Shown here piece after piece: positions 11,712 to 21,521 of a stretch of 64,000 nt of DNA; positions within the stretch are counted from its first letter, which is position 1; each line of letters starts with the position of its first letter. The notes under the pieces are model-generated. The model ran no database searches and was not told where the DNA came from. It saw nothing but the letters and a program-made list of their open reading frames with translations. The DNA comes from Burkholderiales bacterium (GTDB lineage Bacteria; Pseudomonadota; Gammaproteobacteria; Burkholderiales; Burkholderiaceae_C): assembly GCA_947453625.1 (NCBI GenBank), contig CANGHK010000018.1, positions 1 to 64,000 on the forward strand. The letters are read 5' to 3'. A program made the translations under genes and the position numbers.

Positions 11712-13247
11712 ATGAATGACTGGACCGCCGGCTACGTGGCCGATATCGGCTACACCTTTGGCTACTACACCGAACTCAACCCGCTGCGCATCAAGCTCGC
11801 GTTCCTGAATGCCGGACTCGTCTGTCCGGCGGTGGCGGCGGCGTGCGAACTGGGCTTCGGCCAGGGCCTGAGCGCCAACCTGCACGCCGCTGCGTCCCCC
11901 ACGGCGTGGTGCGGCACCGACTTCAATCCGTCGCAGGCGGGCTTTGCCCAGGAACTTGCCAACGCCTCGGGAGCAGACGCCAGACTGTACGACCAGGCTT
12001 TTGCCGAGTTTGCCCAGCGCACCGACCTGCCCGACTTTGACTACATCGGCCTGCACGGCATCTGGAGCTGGATCTCCGACGAAAACCGCAGCGTTATCGT
12101 GGACTTCGTCCGGCGCAAGCTCAAGGTGGGCGGCGTGCTGTACATCAGCTACAACACGCAGCCGGGCTGGGCCTCGTTTGCACCGATGCGCCACCTGATC
12201 ACCGAGCACGCGCAGACCATGGGCGCTTCCGGGGCGGGCATCGTTAACCGCATCGACGGTGCCCTGGACTTCACCGACAAACTGCTGGCCACCAACCCCA
12301 CGTTTGTGCAAGCGAATCCGCAGGCGGGGGAGCGCGTGAAGAAGCTCAGAGAGCAAAACCGCCACTATCTGGCACACGAGTACTTCAACCAGGACTGGCA
12401 TCCCATGCACTTCGCCACCATGGCGCAGTGGCTGGAGCCGGCCAAGCTGGGTTTTGCCTGCTCGGCCAACTACCTGGACCATGTGGAGGCGGTCAATCTC
12501 AACCCGCAGCAATTGGCGCTGCTCGAGGAGATTCCGGACGCGACCTTTCGCGAGACCGTGCGCGACTTCATGGTGAACCAGCAGTTCCGCAAGGACTACT
12601 GGGTCAAGGGCGCGCGCAAGCTCAATCCGGTGGAGCAAGCGCTGGCGCTGCGCGCGCAGCGCGTCATGCTCACAAGCCACCGTGCCGACGTTGCCCTCAA
12701 GGCGGTGGGCGCGCGGGGAGAGGCGACGCTGCAGGAGTCCGTCTATAACCCGATCCTGGACCTGCTGGCCGACCACCAGCCCAGAACGCTGGGCCAGATC
12801 GAGCATGCCGTGAGTGACAAGGGCGTGGCCTTGTCGCAAGTGAATCAGGCCCTCATGGTGCTGATCGCGCTGGGGCACTTGGCCTTGGTGCAGGAAGACG
12901 CGCTGCTGCCCAAGGCGAAGGAGCACACCGACAGGCTCAACGCCCACCTGGTCGAGAAGGCCCGCGGCAGCGGCGACATCAGTTACCTGGCCAGCCCGGT
13001 CACGGGAGGCGGCGTGGCGGTTGGACGCTTTCAGCAACTGTTTGTGCTGGCACTCAGCCAGGGCCGGAAGCAGCCGGGCGAGTGGGTGTCGTTCGCGTGG
13101 CAGACCCTGGCCGTGCAGGGCCAGAAGATCATCAAGGAAGGCAAGACGCTGGACAGCGCCGAGGAAAACCTGGCGGAACTCAGCGCGCAGGCGCAGACGT
13201 TCTCGCTCAAGTTCCTGCCAATACTCAAGGCGCTGCAGATCGCTTGA
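11712..13247 (+). CDS. Class I SAM methyltransferase with methyltransferase-regulatory domain (protein lysine methyltransferase-like)
   Basis: A 511-residue protein. The N-terminal half is a Rossmann methyltransferase: the SAM loop is ELGFGQG, the acidic strand end GTDFNPSQ, and a later segment FDYIGLHGIWSWI takes the catalytic-side position. The middle and C-terminal parts match the all-helical regulatory domain described in Rickettsia outer-membrane protein lysine methyltransferases; the total length is close to those enzymes. The target protein is unknown. The broken DUF6447-like gene precedes it by 115 bases. It converges on the SNF2 helicase. Confidence 0.8.
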   Translation: MNDWTAGYVADIGYTFGYYTELNPLRIKLAFLNAGLVCPAVAAACELGFGQGLSANLHAAASPTAWCGTDFNPSQAGFAQELANASGADARLYDQAFAEFAQRTDLPDFDYIGLHGIWSWISDENRSVIVDFVRRKLKVGGVLYISYNTQPGWASFAPMRHLITEHAQTMGASGAGIVNRIDGALDFTDKLLATNPTFVQANPQAGERVKKLREQNRHYLAHEYFNQDWHPMHFATMAQWLEPAKLGFACSANYLDHVEAVNLNPQQLALLEEIPDATFRETVRDFMVNQQFRKDYWVKGARKLNPVEQALALRAQRVMLTSHRADVALKAVGARGEATLQESVYNPILDLLADHQPRTLGQIEHAVSDKGVALSQVNQALMVLIALGHLALVQEDALLPKAKEHTDRLNAHLVEKARGSGDISYLASPVTGGGVAVGRFQQLFVLALSQGRKQPGEWVSFAWQTLAVQGQKIIKEGKTLDSAEENLAELSAQAQTFSLKFLPILKALQIA

Positions 13248-13510
13248 CGCCGGGGAGAAGTCGCCAGTTCCCGCTATGGCGAGGAATGCAATCGTTTAGA
13301 CCCCGCGCGGTCGGCCGACTGCCGCCACCCATGAACAGCGGCTTCCCGCCGGTCTCATGTGATGGCTGCCGCATGCCAGAAGCTATCCACTCTGGCGCTG
13401 GCACAGGGCGGCAGCAATGAAGCGTGCCGGGCCCGCGCTCCTGGTGCGGCACGGTCAGCGCCCAGTCATTTTCAGCGCTGCGCGCTGAAGCATCGATTCT
13501 GGCCTGCTGC
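13248..13510. other. Convergent intergenic spacer without a recognised gene
   Basis: About 260 bases separate the ends of the methyltransferase and the helicase. I see no frame with homology, no tRNA-like fold and no clear terminator with a T tract. Confidence 0.6.
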
Positions 13511-16500
13511 TCATGTTGCCGCGTCGATGTCGGCGTCATCCCCGCGCAGCAGCGCCAGCATGTCGGCCGCGCCCAGCAGCGCGCCGCCGCCGTCCTGGCC
13601 GGCCAGCACGCCGTCGGCCAGCGCGCGCTTGCTGTGGTGCAACTTGACGATGCGGTCCTCGATCGAGCCTTGCGTGACCAGCCGGTAGACCGTCACCGGC
13701 CGCTGCTGGCCGATGCGGTGGGCGCGGCCGCTGGCCTGGTCCTCGGCGGCCGGGTTCCACCAGGGGTCGGCGATGATCACATAGTCGGCCATCGTCAGGT
13801 TCAGGCCGAAGCCGCCGGCCTTCAGGCTGATCAGGAAGAAGTCGCCCTGGCCGGCCTGGAAGGCGTTCACCCGCTGGGTGCGCTGCGCGGCCGGCGTGCT
13901 GCCGTCGAGGTATTGGTAGCTCAGGCCCGCGCTGTCCAGCCGCTCGCGCAGCAGCGCCAGGAAATCGGTGAACTGGCTGAACACCAGCGCCTTGTGGCGG
14001 CCCGCCACCAGTTCCTGCGCCAGGCGCTCGAACTCGACCACCTTGGCGCCGATCAGGCCCAGCTCGGGTGCGACCAGGCGCGGGTCGCAGGCGGCGCGGC
14101 GCAGCCGGGTCAGCGCGGCCAGCACATGCATCTGGGCCTGGCCTTCGCCGAGGCCTGACCCCCCCGCGTTGCCGGCCGCCAGCACCTGGTTGACGCTGTC
14201 CTCGGCCTGCTGGCGCAGGGCTTCGAGCAGCGCGCGCTCGCGGCTGCCGGGCACCACCTCGTGGACGATCTCGGTGCGCGGCGGCAGGTCGGCCAGCACC
14301 TCGGCCTTGGTGCGCCGCAGCAGGAAGGGCGCGACGAGTCGGCGCAGCCGGCGCCCGGCCTGCGGGTCGCCGTCGCGCTCGATCGGCCCGGCAAAGCGCT
14401 GGTTGAACTGCTCCAGGCTGCCCAGCAGGCCGGGGTTGGCAAAGCCCATGATCGACCACAGCTCGCTCAAGCGGTTCTCGATAGGCGTGCCGGTCAGCGC
14501 CAGCTTGAAGTCGGCTTGCAGCGTCAGCGCGGCCCGCGCCCGCCGCGTGCCGGCGTTCTTGATCGCCTGGGCTTCGTCCAGCACCGCGCTGTGCCAGGCG
14601 CGGCCGGCCAGGATCTCGCCGTCGATCTGCAGCAGGCCGTAGCTGCACACCAGCACCTGGCCGGGGCCCAGCGCGGCCACCTGCTTGCGGCGCGCCGCCT
14701 GGCGGGCGCTGTCGGGCGGCGCATCGCCGCCATCGGCTGGCGTGGGCAATTCGGCGGCGTCGTCGTCGGGCTCGGGCTGGGCCGCCGTGTCGCCGTACAT
14801 CTCGACCTGCAAGCCCGGGGCGAAGCGCGCGGCTTCGGCCAGCCAGTTGCCGCAGACCGAGGTCGGCGCGACCACCAGCGCCGGGCCGCCCGCGGCGCGC
14901 GCGATCAGCAGCGCCAGCGTCTGCAGCGTCTTGCCCAGCCCCATGTCGTCGGCCAGCACCGCGCCGAAGCCGCTGGCGGCCAGGCGCATCAGCCATTGCC
15001 AGCCGCTGGTCTGGTAGTCGCGCAGCTCGGCCAGCAGGCCTGCCGGCAGCGGGTGCACCTGCGCCTGGGCGGCCTCCCAGGCCCGCGTGCGCTTGAGCCA
15101 GGCCGCGTCGCCGCCCAGCGCCGGCGCATGGTCTTGCGCGCTCCAGGCCAGCGCGGCCAGCGGCGACAGGCGCTGCGTCTTGCCCTGGGTCTGCACGACG
15201 GCGCGCAGGTCGGCCAGTTGTTGTCGCAGCGTGTCGGTCAGCGCCAGAAAGCCGCCGTCGCCTAGCGCGACATAGCGGCTCTTGCTCTGGGCCAGCAGTT
15301 CGAGCAACTGGCGCAGCCGCAGCACCTCGCCGCCGTCCATCGCCAGCTCGCCGTCGATCTCCAGCCAGTTGCCCTTGCTCGCGACGCTGAGCTTGAGCTG
15401 CCCCGCGGTGACGGTCTTGACCCGCAGCGACTTGCCCTTGGGCCATTCGCTGACGATGCCGGGTGCCAGGCCGGCCAGCGCCTCGACCACGGCCAGCGCC
15501 AGATCGGGCTCGTTCAGCGACCAGGCATGGTCGCCGTCGTCCAGCCCGTCGACCGCGTTGATCAAGTCCAGCTGGTGCGCGCGCTCGGCGGCCAGGTCGC
15601 GTTGGGTCGACAGCGTCAGGCCCTGGTGCACCGTGGTGACGCGTTCACGGCCCAGCCCCGGGCCCAGCCTGGGGCCGAAGTCGCCGAAGGGCGCGGCCAC
15701 CAGGCGCAGGCTGAGGCCGTCGCCTTGCGGCGTCAGCTCGGCGCGCAGAGTGCTGACGGCCGGCACCTCATGCCCGGCGTCGGCATCGCTGGCGAGCTGG
15801 AAATGGCTGGCCAGCACGCGCAGCGCGGCGTCCATCTCGGTGCGCGCGGCCACCGGCACCTGCCAGCCCTGGCTGACCAGCTCGGCCACCCGCAGTTGCG
15901 CCGGCGTGATGCGCAGCAGGCGGGCGCGCTCGGCGCCATCCCGCATCAGCAGCACCGTCGGCCGGCCGCTGTCGGCAATGCGCCGGCTGACATAGGTGTT
16001 GTCCCAGTCATCCTCGTCGTCGTCGAAATCCAGCGCCTTGTCCAGCGCGGCAGCGGCGGCCTCGGCGGCGGCGTCCGGGTGTATCGGGTCGACCACCTTG
16101 AACAGCAGGTGCTCGCCCCGCGTCAGCACTTCGAGCATCGGCAAGGCCTCTGCCACCTCGATGAACTGCAGCGGCGCCTCGACCCAGGCCACATGCGGGT
16201 GGCGCACCAGCGCCTGCACCGCCTGCTGCTTGTCGATCACCAGCCGGCCGCCGAAGGGCTGTTTTTTCAGCGCGCGCAGCACGGCGGCGTCATGCGCCGG
16301 CAGGTCAGCGCGCTTGGCCAGCCCGGCCAGTGACGCCGGCTTGGGCTTGCCCAGGCCGCGCGCGCCGGCCTTCTGCTCCAGCGGCTCAATCTTGCGCACC
16401 CGGCCCAGCGAGTCGGTCATCACGGTCCAGATCAGCCGGTCGGCTGGCTGGCCTGCCGCGGCACCGGCCGCGCTACTGCCGCCCACCCCGCCCAGCGCGA

Positions 16501-17845
16501 CGATGGCGTTGAGCGCCTCGCGCCAGCGGTCCACCGGCGCGCCGATAGGGAAGGGCAGTGCCGCATCGGCGGGCGCGGGCGCCTGGCCCAGCAGCAGCGC
16601 GCTGGCGCGCCGCGTCATCATCGCCAGCCAGGGCTGGCCGCTGGCCGCGTAGGCCTGCGCCAGACCGGCGGCGTGCTTGGCCAGCACGGCGGGCTGGGCC
16701 GGCTTGTGGTCCAGCCAGGCGGCCAGCAGCAGGTGGCTGAGCTGCTCCAGGCCGTGCAGGCGCATGCTTTGCAGCGGCGCCATCGCGAAGGCGCGCGGCC
16801 GGCGCGGTGCGTCGCCCAAGCGCTGGTCTATCGCCTCCTGCCAGACGCCCCAGAAGCTGAAGACGTCGGCGTCGCGCTTGCCGGCCTCGCCGGCGGCGAA
16901 CTTGCGTGCGCGGGTCCACAGCGCCGGGTCGGGCTGGGCGATCAGTGCCAGCGCGTAGAACCAGGAGGTCGGCGGCGAGAACAGCAGCTTGCGCTTGCCG
17001 CTGAGGTTGGCTTGTTCCTTCCAGGCCAGTTCGAAGGCCAGCGCGCCGGAGGCGTAATGGCCCTCGGCAATGTCGGCCGCCGCGCGCAGTGCCTGGGCTT
17101 CCGGGTGGTCCAGCCCCAGCAGCACCCGGCGCGCCTCGTCGACCTGGCCGGCCAGCACCAGGCGCTCGGCCAGGCGCAGGCGTGGCAGTTCGTGCAGCGC
17201 CTCGGGGTCGGGCCGGGTCTGGGCCAGCAGCCAGTCCCACAGCGGCTGGGTGTGCGACTCGCAGTCGCCGCCCAGGTGGTTGAGCAACAGCACCAGCAAG
17301 CGGTAGCGCAGCTCGGGGTCGATGCGTTCCCACAGCGCCGCATCGAAGGGCCGCAGCAGCGCGGCCGCCAGCATGCCCGGCTGTTGCGGCGCCGAACTGC
17401 GGGCCAGGTTGCACAGCCGGTCGAAATCGGCCGGCGACCCGCTGGCATGCACCACCACCCGCAGCGCGCCGATCAGGGCTTCGTCGGAGAACAGCTCCAG
17501 GTGCCAGCTGTTGTCGAAATGGACCAGCCGGCGCCAGGCGGCCCACCAGCGGGCGCACGCGCTTTCGTCCTGCACCAGCGCCGCGAAGCGTGGCCAGGAG
17601 GTCGCCGGGTCGACCCCCCATTGGCTCTGGGCATTGCAGGTGGCGCGACCGGCCAGGTGCAGTTCACCCAACAGCTTGCGCAACTCGGTCGTGTTGAAGC
17701 CGCTGCCGCGGCTGTTGCGGAAGTCGCTCAGCAGTTCGGCCAGCCGGGTGACGTTGATCGGCGCCTGCATGAAGCACAGGGCGTCGACCACGGTCTGCAG
17801 GTCGGACCGGTGCGGTGGGGGCGGGGCGGCGGGCAGCAGCGGCAT
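13511..17845 (-). CDS. Large SNF2-family DEAD/DEAH-like helicase
   Basis: A 1444-residue Swi2/Snf2-type ATPase. Both RecA-like lobes are in the C-terminal third: motif I DDMGLGKT (966-973), motif II DEAQ (1090-1093), motif III LTGTPIENRLSELWS, and motif VI GRAHRIGQQRP near 1374. The first 900 or so residues form a long non-catalytic region of the bacterial SNF2 N-terminal type. Such proteins remodel nucleic acid-protein complexes; the substrate is not known. I chose the ATG at 17845 because upstream in-frame codons enter the leuC promoter region and are low-complexity Arg-rich; an extension to 18028 would overlap leuC. No good Shine-Dalgarno is visible. Confidence 0.9.
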   Translation of the reverse strand: MPLLPAAPPPPHRSDLQTVVDALCFMQAPINVTRLAELLSDFRNSRGSGFNTTELRKLLGELHLAGRATCNAQSQWGVDPATSWPRFAALVQDESACARWWAAWRRLVHFDNSWHLELFSDEALIGALRVVVHASGSPADFDRLCNLARSSAPQQPGMLAAALLRPFDAALWERIDPELRYRLLVLLLNHLGGDCESHTQPLWDWLLAQTRPDPEALHELPRLRLAERLVLAGQVDEARRVLLGLDHPEAQALRAAADIAEGHYASGALAFELAWKEQANLSGKRKLLFSPPTSWFYALALIAQPDPALWTRARKFAAGEAGKRDADVFSFWGVWQEAIDQRLGDAPRRPRAFAMAPLQSMRLHGLEQLSHLLLAAWLDHKPAQPAVLAKHAAGLAQAYAASGQPWLAMMTRRASALLLGQAPAPADAALPFPIGAPVDRWREALNAIVALGGVGGSSAAGAAAGQPADRLIWTVMTDSLGRVRKIEPLEQKAGARGLGKPKPASLAGLAKRADLPAHDAAVLRALKKQPFGGRLVIDKQQAVQALVRHPHVAWVEAPLQFIEVAEALPMLEVLTRGEHLLFKVVDPIHPDAAAEAAAAALDKALDFDDDEDDWDNTYVSRRIADSGRPTVLLMRDGAERARLLRITPAQLRVAELVSQGWQVPVAARTEMDAALRVLASHFQLASDADAGHEVPAVSTLRAELTPQGDGLSLRLVAAPFGDFGPRLGPGLGRERVTTVHQGLTLSTQRDLAAERAHQLDLINAVDGLDDGDHAWSLNEPDLALAVVEALAGLAPGIVSEWPKGKSLRVKTVTAGQLKLSVASKGNWLEIDGELAMDGGEVLRLRQLLELLAQSKSRYVALGDGGFLALTDTLRQQLADLRAVVQTQGKTQRLSPLAALAWSAQDHAPALGGDAAWLKRTRAWEAAQAQVHPLPAGLLAELRDYQTSGWQWLMRLAASGFGAVLADDMGLGKTLQTLALLIARAAGGPALVVAPTSVCGNWLAEAARFAPGLQVEMYGDTAAQPEPDDDAAELPTPADGGDAPPDSARQAARRKQVAALGPGQVLVCSYGLLQIDGEILAGRAWHSAVLDEAQAIKNAGTRRARAALTLQADFKLALTGTPIENRLSELWSIMGFANPGLLGSLEQFNQRFAGPIERDGDPQAGRRLRRLVAPFLLRRTKAEVLADLPPRTEIVHEVVPGSRERALLEALRQQAEDSVNQVLAAGNAGGSGLGEGQAQMHVLAALTRLRRAACDPRLVAPELGLIGAKVVEFERLAQELVAGRHKALVFSQFTDFLALLRERLDSAGLSYQYLDGSTPAAQRTQRVNAFQAGQGDFFLISLKAGGFGLNLTMADYVIIADPWWNPAAEDQASGRAHRIGQQRPVTVYRLVTQGSIEDRIVKLHHSKRALADGVLAGQDGGGALLGAADMLALLRGDDADIDAAT

Positions 17846-18000
17846 GGGTGGGGCGTTTGGACGGTCGTCAGGGATTGTCAGTGTAGGAGCCGCTGGCGCG
17901 TCGGCGCGTCGAACAATCCGCTCGACAAGGCGCCGAACCCGCATGCCCTCGACAGCGCCGCCGATCGCGCGACAATCCGGGTCCCGCAAGAGGTGACGCC

Positions 18001-19437
18001 ATGACCGCAAACCCCACCGCAAGAACACTCTACGACAAGCTCTGGGACGACCATGTCGTCCACACCGAGGACGATGGCACGGCCACGCTCTACATCGACC
18101 GCCACCTGGTGCACGAGGTGACCAGCCCGCAGGCCTTCGAGGGTCTGCGTCTGGCCGGGCGCAAGGTCTGGCGCGTCAGTTCGATCGTCGCCACCGCCGA
18201 CCACAACACCCCGACCACCGGCTGGAACCAGGGCTACGACGGCATTGCCGACCCGATCAGCAAGCTGCAGATCACGACGCTGGACGCCAACATCGCGGCC
18301 TTCGGCGCGGCGGCCTACTTTCCCTTCCTCGACCGGCGCCAGGGCATCGTCCACGTGATCGGGCCGGAGCAGGGCGCGACGCTGCCGGGCATGACCGTCG
18401 TCTGCGGCGACAGCCATACCAGCACCCACGGCGCTTTCGGCGCGCTGGCCCATGGCATAGGCACCAGCGAGGTCGAGCATGTGATGGCGACGCAGACGCT
18501 GCTGGCCAAGAAGGCCAGGAACCTGCTGGTCAGGGTCGAGGGCAAGACGCCGCGCGGCGTCACGGCCAAGGACATCGTGCTGGCCATCATCGGCAAGATC
18601 GGCACCGCCGGCGGCACCGGCTACACCATCGAGTTCGGCGGCTCGGCGATCCGTGCGCTGAGCATGGAGGGCCGGATGACGGTGTGCAACATGGCGATCG
18701 AGGCTGGCGCCCGCGCCGGCCTGGTGGGCGTGGACGAGACCACGATCAACTATGTCAAGGGCCGGCCGTTCGCGCCCAAGGGCATCGAGTTCGAGCATGC
18801 CGCCGCGCAATGGCGCGGCCTGCGCAGCGACGAGGGCGCGCATTTCGATACGGTGGTCGAGATCGATGCCAGCCAGTTGAAGCCGCAAGTCACCTGGGGC
18901 ACCAGCCCCGAGATGGTGCTGGCCATCGACGATCGCGTGCCCGATCCCGAAAAGGAGCGCGACGACACCAAGCGCGGCGCGATCGAGCGCGCGCTGGTCT
19001 ACATGGGCTTGGAGCCGAATAAGCTGATCGCCGATATCCGGATCGACAAGGTCTTCATCGGCTCCTGCACCAACAGCCGGATCGAGGACATGCGCGAAGC
19101 CGCGGCCGTGGTGCGCCGCATCGGCGGCCGGGTAGCGTCCAACGTCAAGCTGGCGCTGGTGGTGCCGGGCTCGGGCCTGGTCAAGGCGCAGGCCGAGGCC
19201 GAGGGACTGCACGAGATCTTCAAGGCCGCCGGCTTCGACTGGCGCGAGCCGGGCTGCAGCATGTGCCTGGCGATGAACGCCGACCGGCTCGAGCCCGGCG
19301 AGCGTTGCGCCTCCACCAGCAACCGCAATTTCGAAGGCCGCCAGGGTGCGGGTGGCCGCACCCACCTGGTCAGCCCTGCCATGGCCGCCGCCGCCGCGCT
19401 GAGCGGCCACTTCGTCGACATCCGCCGCATCGCCTGA
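18001..19437 (+). CDS. leuC: 3-isopropylmalate dehydratase large subunit
   Basis: With LeuD isomerises 2-isopropylmalate to 3-isopropylmalate in leucine synthesis. The 478 residues show the [4Fe-4S] ligand motifs [27 protein letters not shown] and [10 protein letters not shown] in the usual order. GAGGTGAC lies upstream of the ATG. It opens a leuC-lipoprotein-leuD-leuB-asd block typical of Burkholderiales and is divergent from the helicase. Confidence 0.97.
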   Translation: MTANPTARTLYDKLWDDHVVHTEDDGTATLYIDRHLVHEVTSPQAFEGLRLAGRKVWRVSSIVATADHNTPTTGWNQGYDGIADPISKLQITTLDANIAAFGAAAYFPFLDRRQGIVHVIGPEQGATLPGMTVVCGDSHTSTHGAFGALAHGIGTSEVEHVMATQTLLAKKARNLLVRVEGKTPRGVTAKDIVLAIIGKIGTAGGTGYTIEFGGSAIRALSMEGRMTVCNMAIEAGARAGLVGVDETTINYVKGRPFAPKGIEFEHAAAQWRGLRSDEGAHFDTVVEIDASQLKPQVTWGTSPEMVLAIDDRVPDPEKERDDTKRGAIERALVYMGLEPNKLIADIRIDKVFIGSCTNSRIEDMREAAAVVRRIGGRVASNVKLALVVPGSGLVKAQAEAEGLHEIFKAAGFDWREPGCSMCLAMNADRLEPGERCASTSNRNFEGRQGAGGRTHLVSPAMAAAAALSGHFVDIRRIA

Positions 19438-19450
19438 AAGGCCACACCCC

Positions 19451-19582
19451 ATGTCACGCTTTTTGCTCATCTTTGCCGCCATCACCGCCGTCCTGGGCCT
19501 GTCGGCTTGCAACACCATCCGCGGCATGGGCCAGGACATCCAGAAAACCGGGCAGGTGATCGAAGGCGCTGCCAAGAAATGA
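19451..19582 (+). CDS. Entericidin A/B-like small lipoprotein
   Basis: A 43-residue protein, too small for most gene tracks. It has a signal peptide with the lipobox LSAC (Cys20 becomes the lipidated residue), then a short hydrophilic tail [20 protein letters not shown], the pattern of entericidins: small membrane lipoproteins that in E. coli form a toxin/antidote pair. Only one is present here, so a toxin/antidote role cannot be assumed. The gene lies between leuC and leuD, 13 bases after leuC, a position also seen in related betaproteobacteria. Confidence 0.85.
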   Translation: MSRFLLIFAAITAVLGLSACNTIRGMGQDIQKTGQVIEGAAKK

Positions 19583-19626
19583 ACCCAAAGCGTGGCGCCT
19601 ACGGGCGCGCCGCGCAGGAGCCACCT

Positions 19627-20274
19627 ATGCAAGCATTCACCGTGCACAAGGGCCTCGTGGCCCCGATGGACCGTGCCAACGTCGACACCGACGCCATCAT
19701 TCCCAAGCAATTTCTGAAAGCCATCGCCCGTACCGGCTTCGGCCCCAACCTGTTCGACGAATGGCGCTACCTCGACAAGGGCGAGCCGGGCCAGCCCGAG
19801 GTGGTGCGCCGGCCCAATCCCGACTTCGTGCTGAACCAGCCGCGCTATGCCGGTGCGTCGGTGCTGATCGCGCGCGAGAATTTCGGTTGCGGCTCCAGCC
19901 GCGAGCACGCGCCCTGGGCCTTGGAGCAGTACGGCTTCCGGGCCCTGATCGCGCCCAGCTACGCCGACATCTTCTTCAACAACTGCTTCAAGAACGGCAT
20001 CCTGCCGATCGTGCTGCCTGAGTCGGTGGTGGCGCAGTTGTTCGACGCGGTCTTCGGCTTCGTCGGCTACCAGCTCACCATCGACCTGCCTCGGCAAGTG
20101 GTGGTCAGGCCCGATGGCAGCGAGATCGCGTTCGAGGTCCAGCCCTTCCGCAAGTACTGCCTGGTCAACGGCTTCGACGACATCGGTCTGACGCTGCGCC
20201 ATGCCGACAAGATCAAGGCCTTCGAGGCCGAGCGCCTGGCCAGGATGCCCTGGCTGAGCCACCGCGAAATCTGA
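19627..20274 (+). CDS. leuD: 3-isopropylmalate dehydratase small subunit
   Basis: Swivel-domain partner of LeuC. The 215 residues contain the family signatures [14 protein letters not shown] near the start and [16 protein letters not shown] in the middle. The ATG at 19627 follows AGGAGCC and matches the family start [13 protein letters not shown]; the in-frame upstream extension overlaps the lipoprotein gene and shows no homology. Confidence 0.97.
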   Translation: MQAFTVHKGLVAPMDRANVDTDAIIPKQFLKAIARTGFGPNLFDEWRYLDKGEPGQPEVVRRPNPDFVLNQPRYAGASVLIARENFGCGSSREHAPWALEQYGFRALIAPSYADIFFNNCFKNGILPIVLPESVVAQLFDAVFGFVGYQLTIDLPRQVVVRPDGSEIAFEVQPFRKYCLVNGFDDIGLTLRHADKIKAFEAERLARMPWLSHREI

Positions 20275-20306
20275 GCCGACTGGCCCATAGACAAGGAAAT
20301 GACAAC

Positions 20307-21431
20307 ATGAAGATCGCCATCCTGCCGGGCGACGGCATAGGCACCGAGATCATGGCCGAGGCCGTCAAGGTCTTGCAAGTGCTCGACCTGGACTTCACGC
20401 TCGAGACCGCGCTGGTCGGCGGCGCGGCCTACGAGGCCCATGGCCACCCGCTGCCCGACAGCACGCTGAACCTGGCCAAGGCCGCCGATGCGGTGCTGTT
20501 CGGCGCGGTGGGCGACTGGAAGTACGACAAGCTGGACCGCCCGCTGCGTCCCGAACAGGCGATTCTGGGCCTGCGCAAACACCTCGGCCTGTTCGCCAAT
20601 TTCCGGCCGGCGATCTGCTACGAGCAGCTGACCCATGCCTCCAGCCTGAAGCCCGAACTGGTGGCCGGCCTGGACATCCTGCTGATCCGCGAGCTCACCG
20701 GCGACATCTACTTCGGCCAGCCGCGCGGCCGCCGGGTCGCGGTCGACGGCCATTTCCCCGGTGCCGAGGAAGCCTTCGACACGATGCGCTACAGCAAGCC
20801 CGAGATCGAGCGCATCGCCCATGTCGCGTTCCAGGCCGCACGCCGGCGCTCGGGTGGCCAAGGCGGCAAGGTGACCTCGGTCGACAAGGCCAACGTGCTG
20901 GAGACTTTCCAGTTCTGGCGCGATGTGGTCACCGAGGTGCATGCCCAGTACCCGGACGTTGCGCTCGACCACATGTATGTCGACAACGCCGCGATGCAAC
21001 TCGTCAAGGCGCCCAAGGCCTTCGACGTGGTGGTCACCGGCAACATGTTCGGCGACATCCTGAGCGACGAGGCGGCGATGCTGACCGGCTCGATCGGCAT
21101 GCTGCCCTCGGCCTCGCTGGACAAGGCCAACAAGGGCTTGTACGAGCCCAGCCATGGCAGCGCGCCCGACATCGCCGGCAAGGGCGTGGCCAACCCGCTG
21201 GCTACAATCTTGTCCGCTGCGATGATGCTGCGCTACACCCTGAACCAAGTTGAGGCCGCCGACCGGATCGAATCCGCGGTGAGCACCGTGTTGTCCGCTG
21301 GTCTGCGCACCGGCGACATCTGGTCCGAGGGCACGCAGCGCGTGGGCACGCGCGAGATGGGCGACGCGGTGGTCGTCGCGCTGTCCGGCAAGACCATCAC
21401 CACGCGCACGTCTGACATTACCAAGAGCTAG
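20307..21431 (+). CDS. leuB: 3-isopropylmalate dehydrogenase
   Basis: NAD-dependent oxidative decarboxylase that yields 2-oxoisocaproate in leucine synthesis. The 374-residue chain begins [18 protein letters not shown] and has [10 protein letters not shown], the dimer-interface segment [11 protein letters not shown] and [20 protein letters not shown], all hallmarks of the beta-decarboxylating dehydrogenase family. AAGGAAAT precedes the start. Near its 3' end the codons GCT-ACA-ATC-TTG form a promoter-like TACAAT at 21203-21208. Confidence 0.97.
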   Translation: MKIAILPGDGIGTEIMAEAVKVLQVLDLDFTLETALVGGAAYEAHGHPLPDSTLNLAKAADAVLFGAVGDWKYDKLDRPLRPEQAILGLRKHLGLFANFRPAICYEQLTHASSLKPELVAGLDILLIRELTGDIYFGQPRGRRVAVDGHFPGAEEAFDTMRYSKPEIERIAHVAFQAARRRSGGQGGKVTSVDKANVLETFQFWRDVVTEVHAQYPDVALDHMYVDNAAMQLVKAPKAFDVVVTGNMFGDILSDEAAMLTGSIGMLPSASLDKANKGLYEPSHGSAPDIAGKGVANPLATILSAAMMLRYTLNQVEAADRIESAVSTVLSAGLRTGDIWSEGTQRVGTREMGDAVVVALSGKTITTRTSDITKS

Positions 21432-21460
21432 TCAGCTCCGATTCGTCTCGCCCCACACCT

Positions 21461-21497
21461 GGACCCCGGCGAAACGAGCCGGAGAACCTGGGGGTCC
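21461..21497 (+). promoter_or_regulatory. Compound inverted repeat in the asd leader
   Basis: Between leuB and asd the outer arms GGACCCC (21461-21467) and GGGGTCC (21491-21497) flank an inner CCGGC/GCCGG pair. The RNA could fold into a stable hairpin just before the asd ribosome site. It has no T tract, so a leader structure or attenuating barrier is as likely as a terminator. Confidence 0.4.
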
Positions 21498-21521
21498 GGA
21501 GATGACTGGAAAGGCAAGAAA

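Noticed and set aside
17846-18028. Longer N-terminus of the SNF2 helicase
   Set aside because: The added residues are Arg-rich without homology, overlap the leuC start and would leave no promoter for leuC.
19451-19582. Toxin/antidote pair at the entericidin gene
   Set aside because: Only one small lipoprotein is present; no second entericidin frame lies within the leuC-leuD gap.
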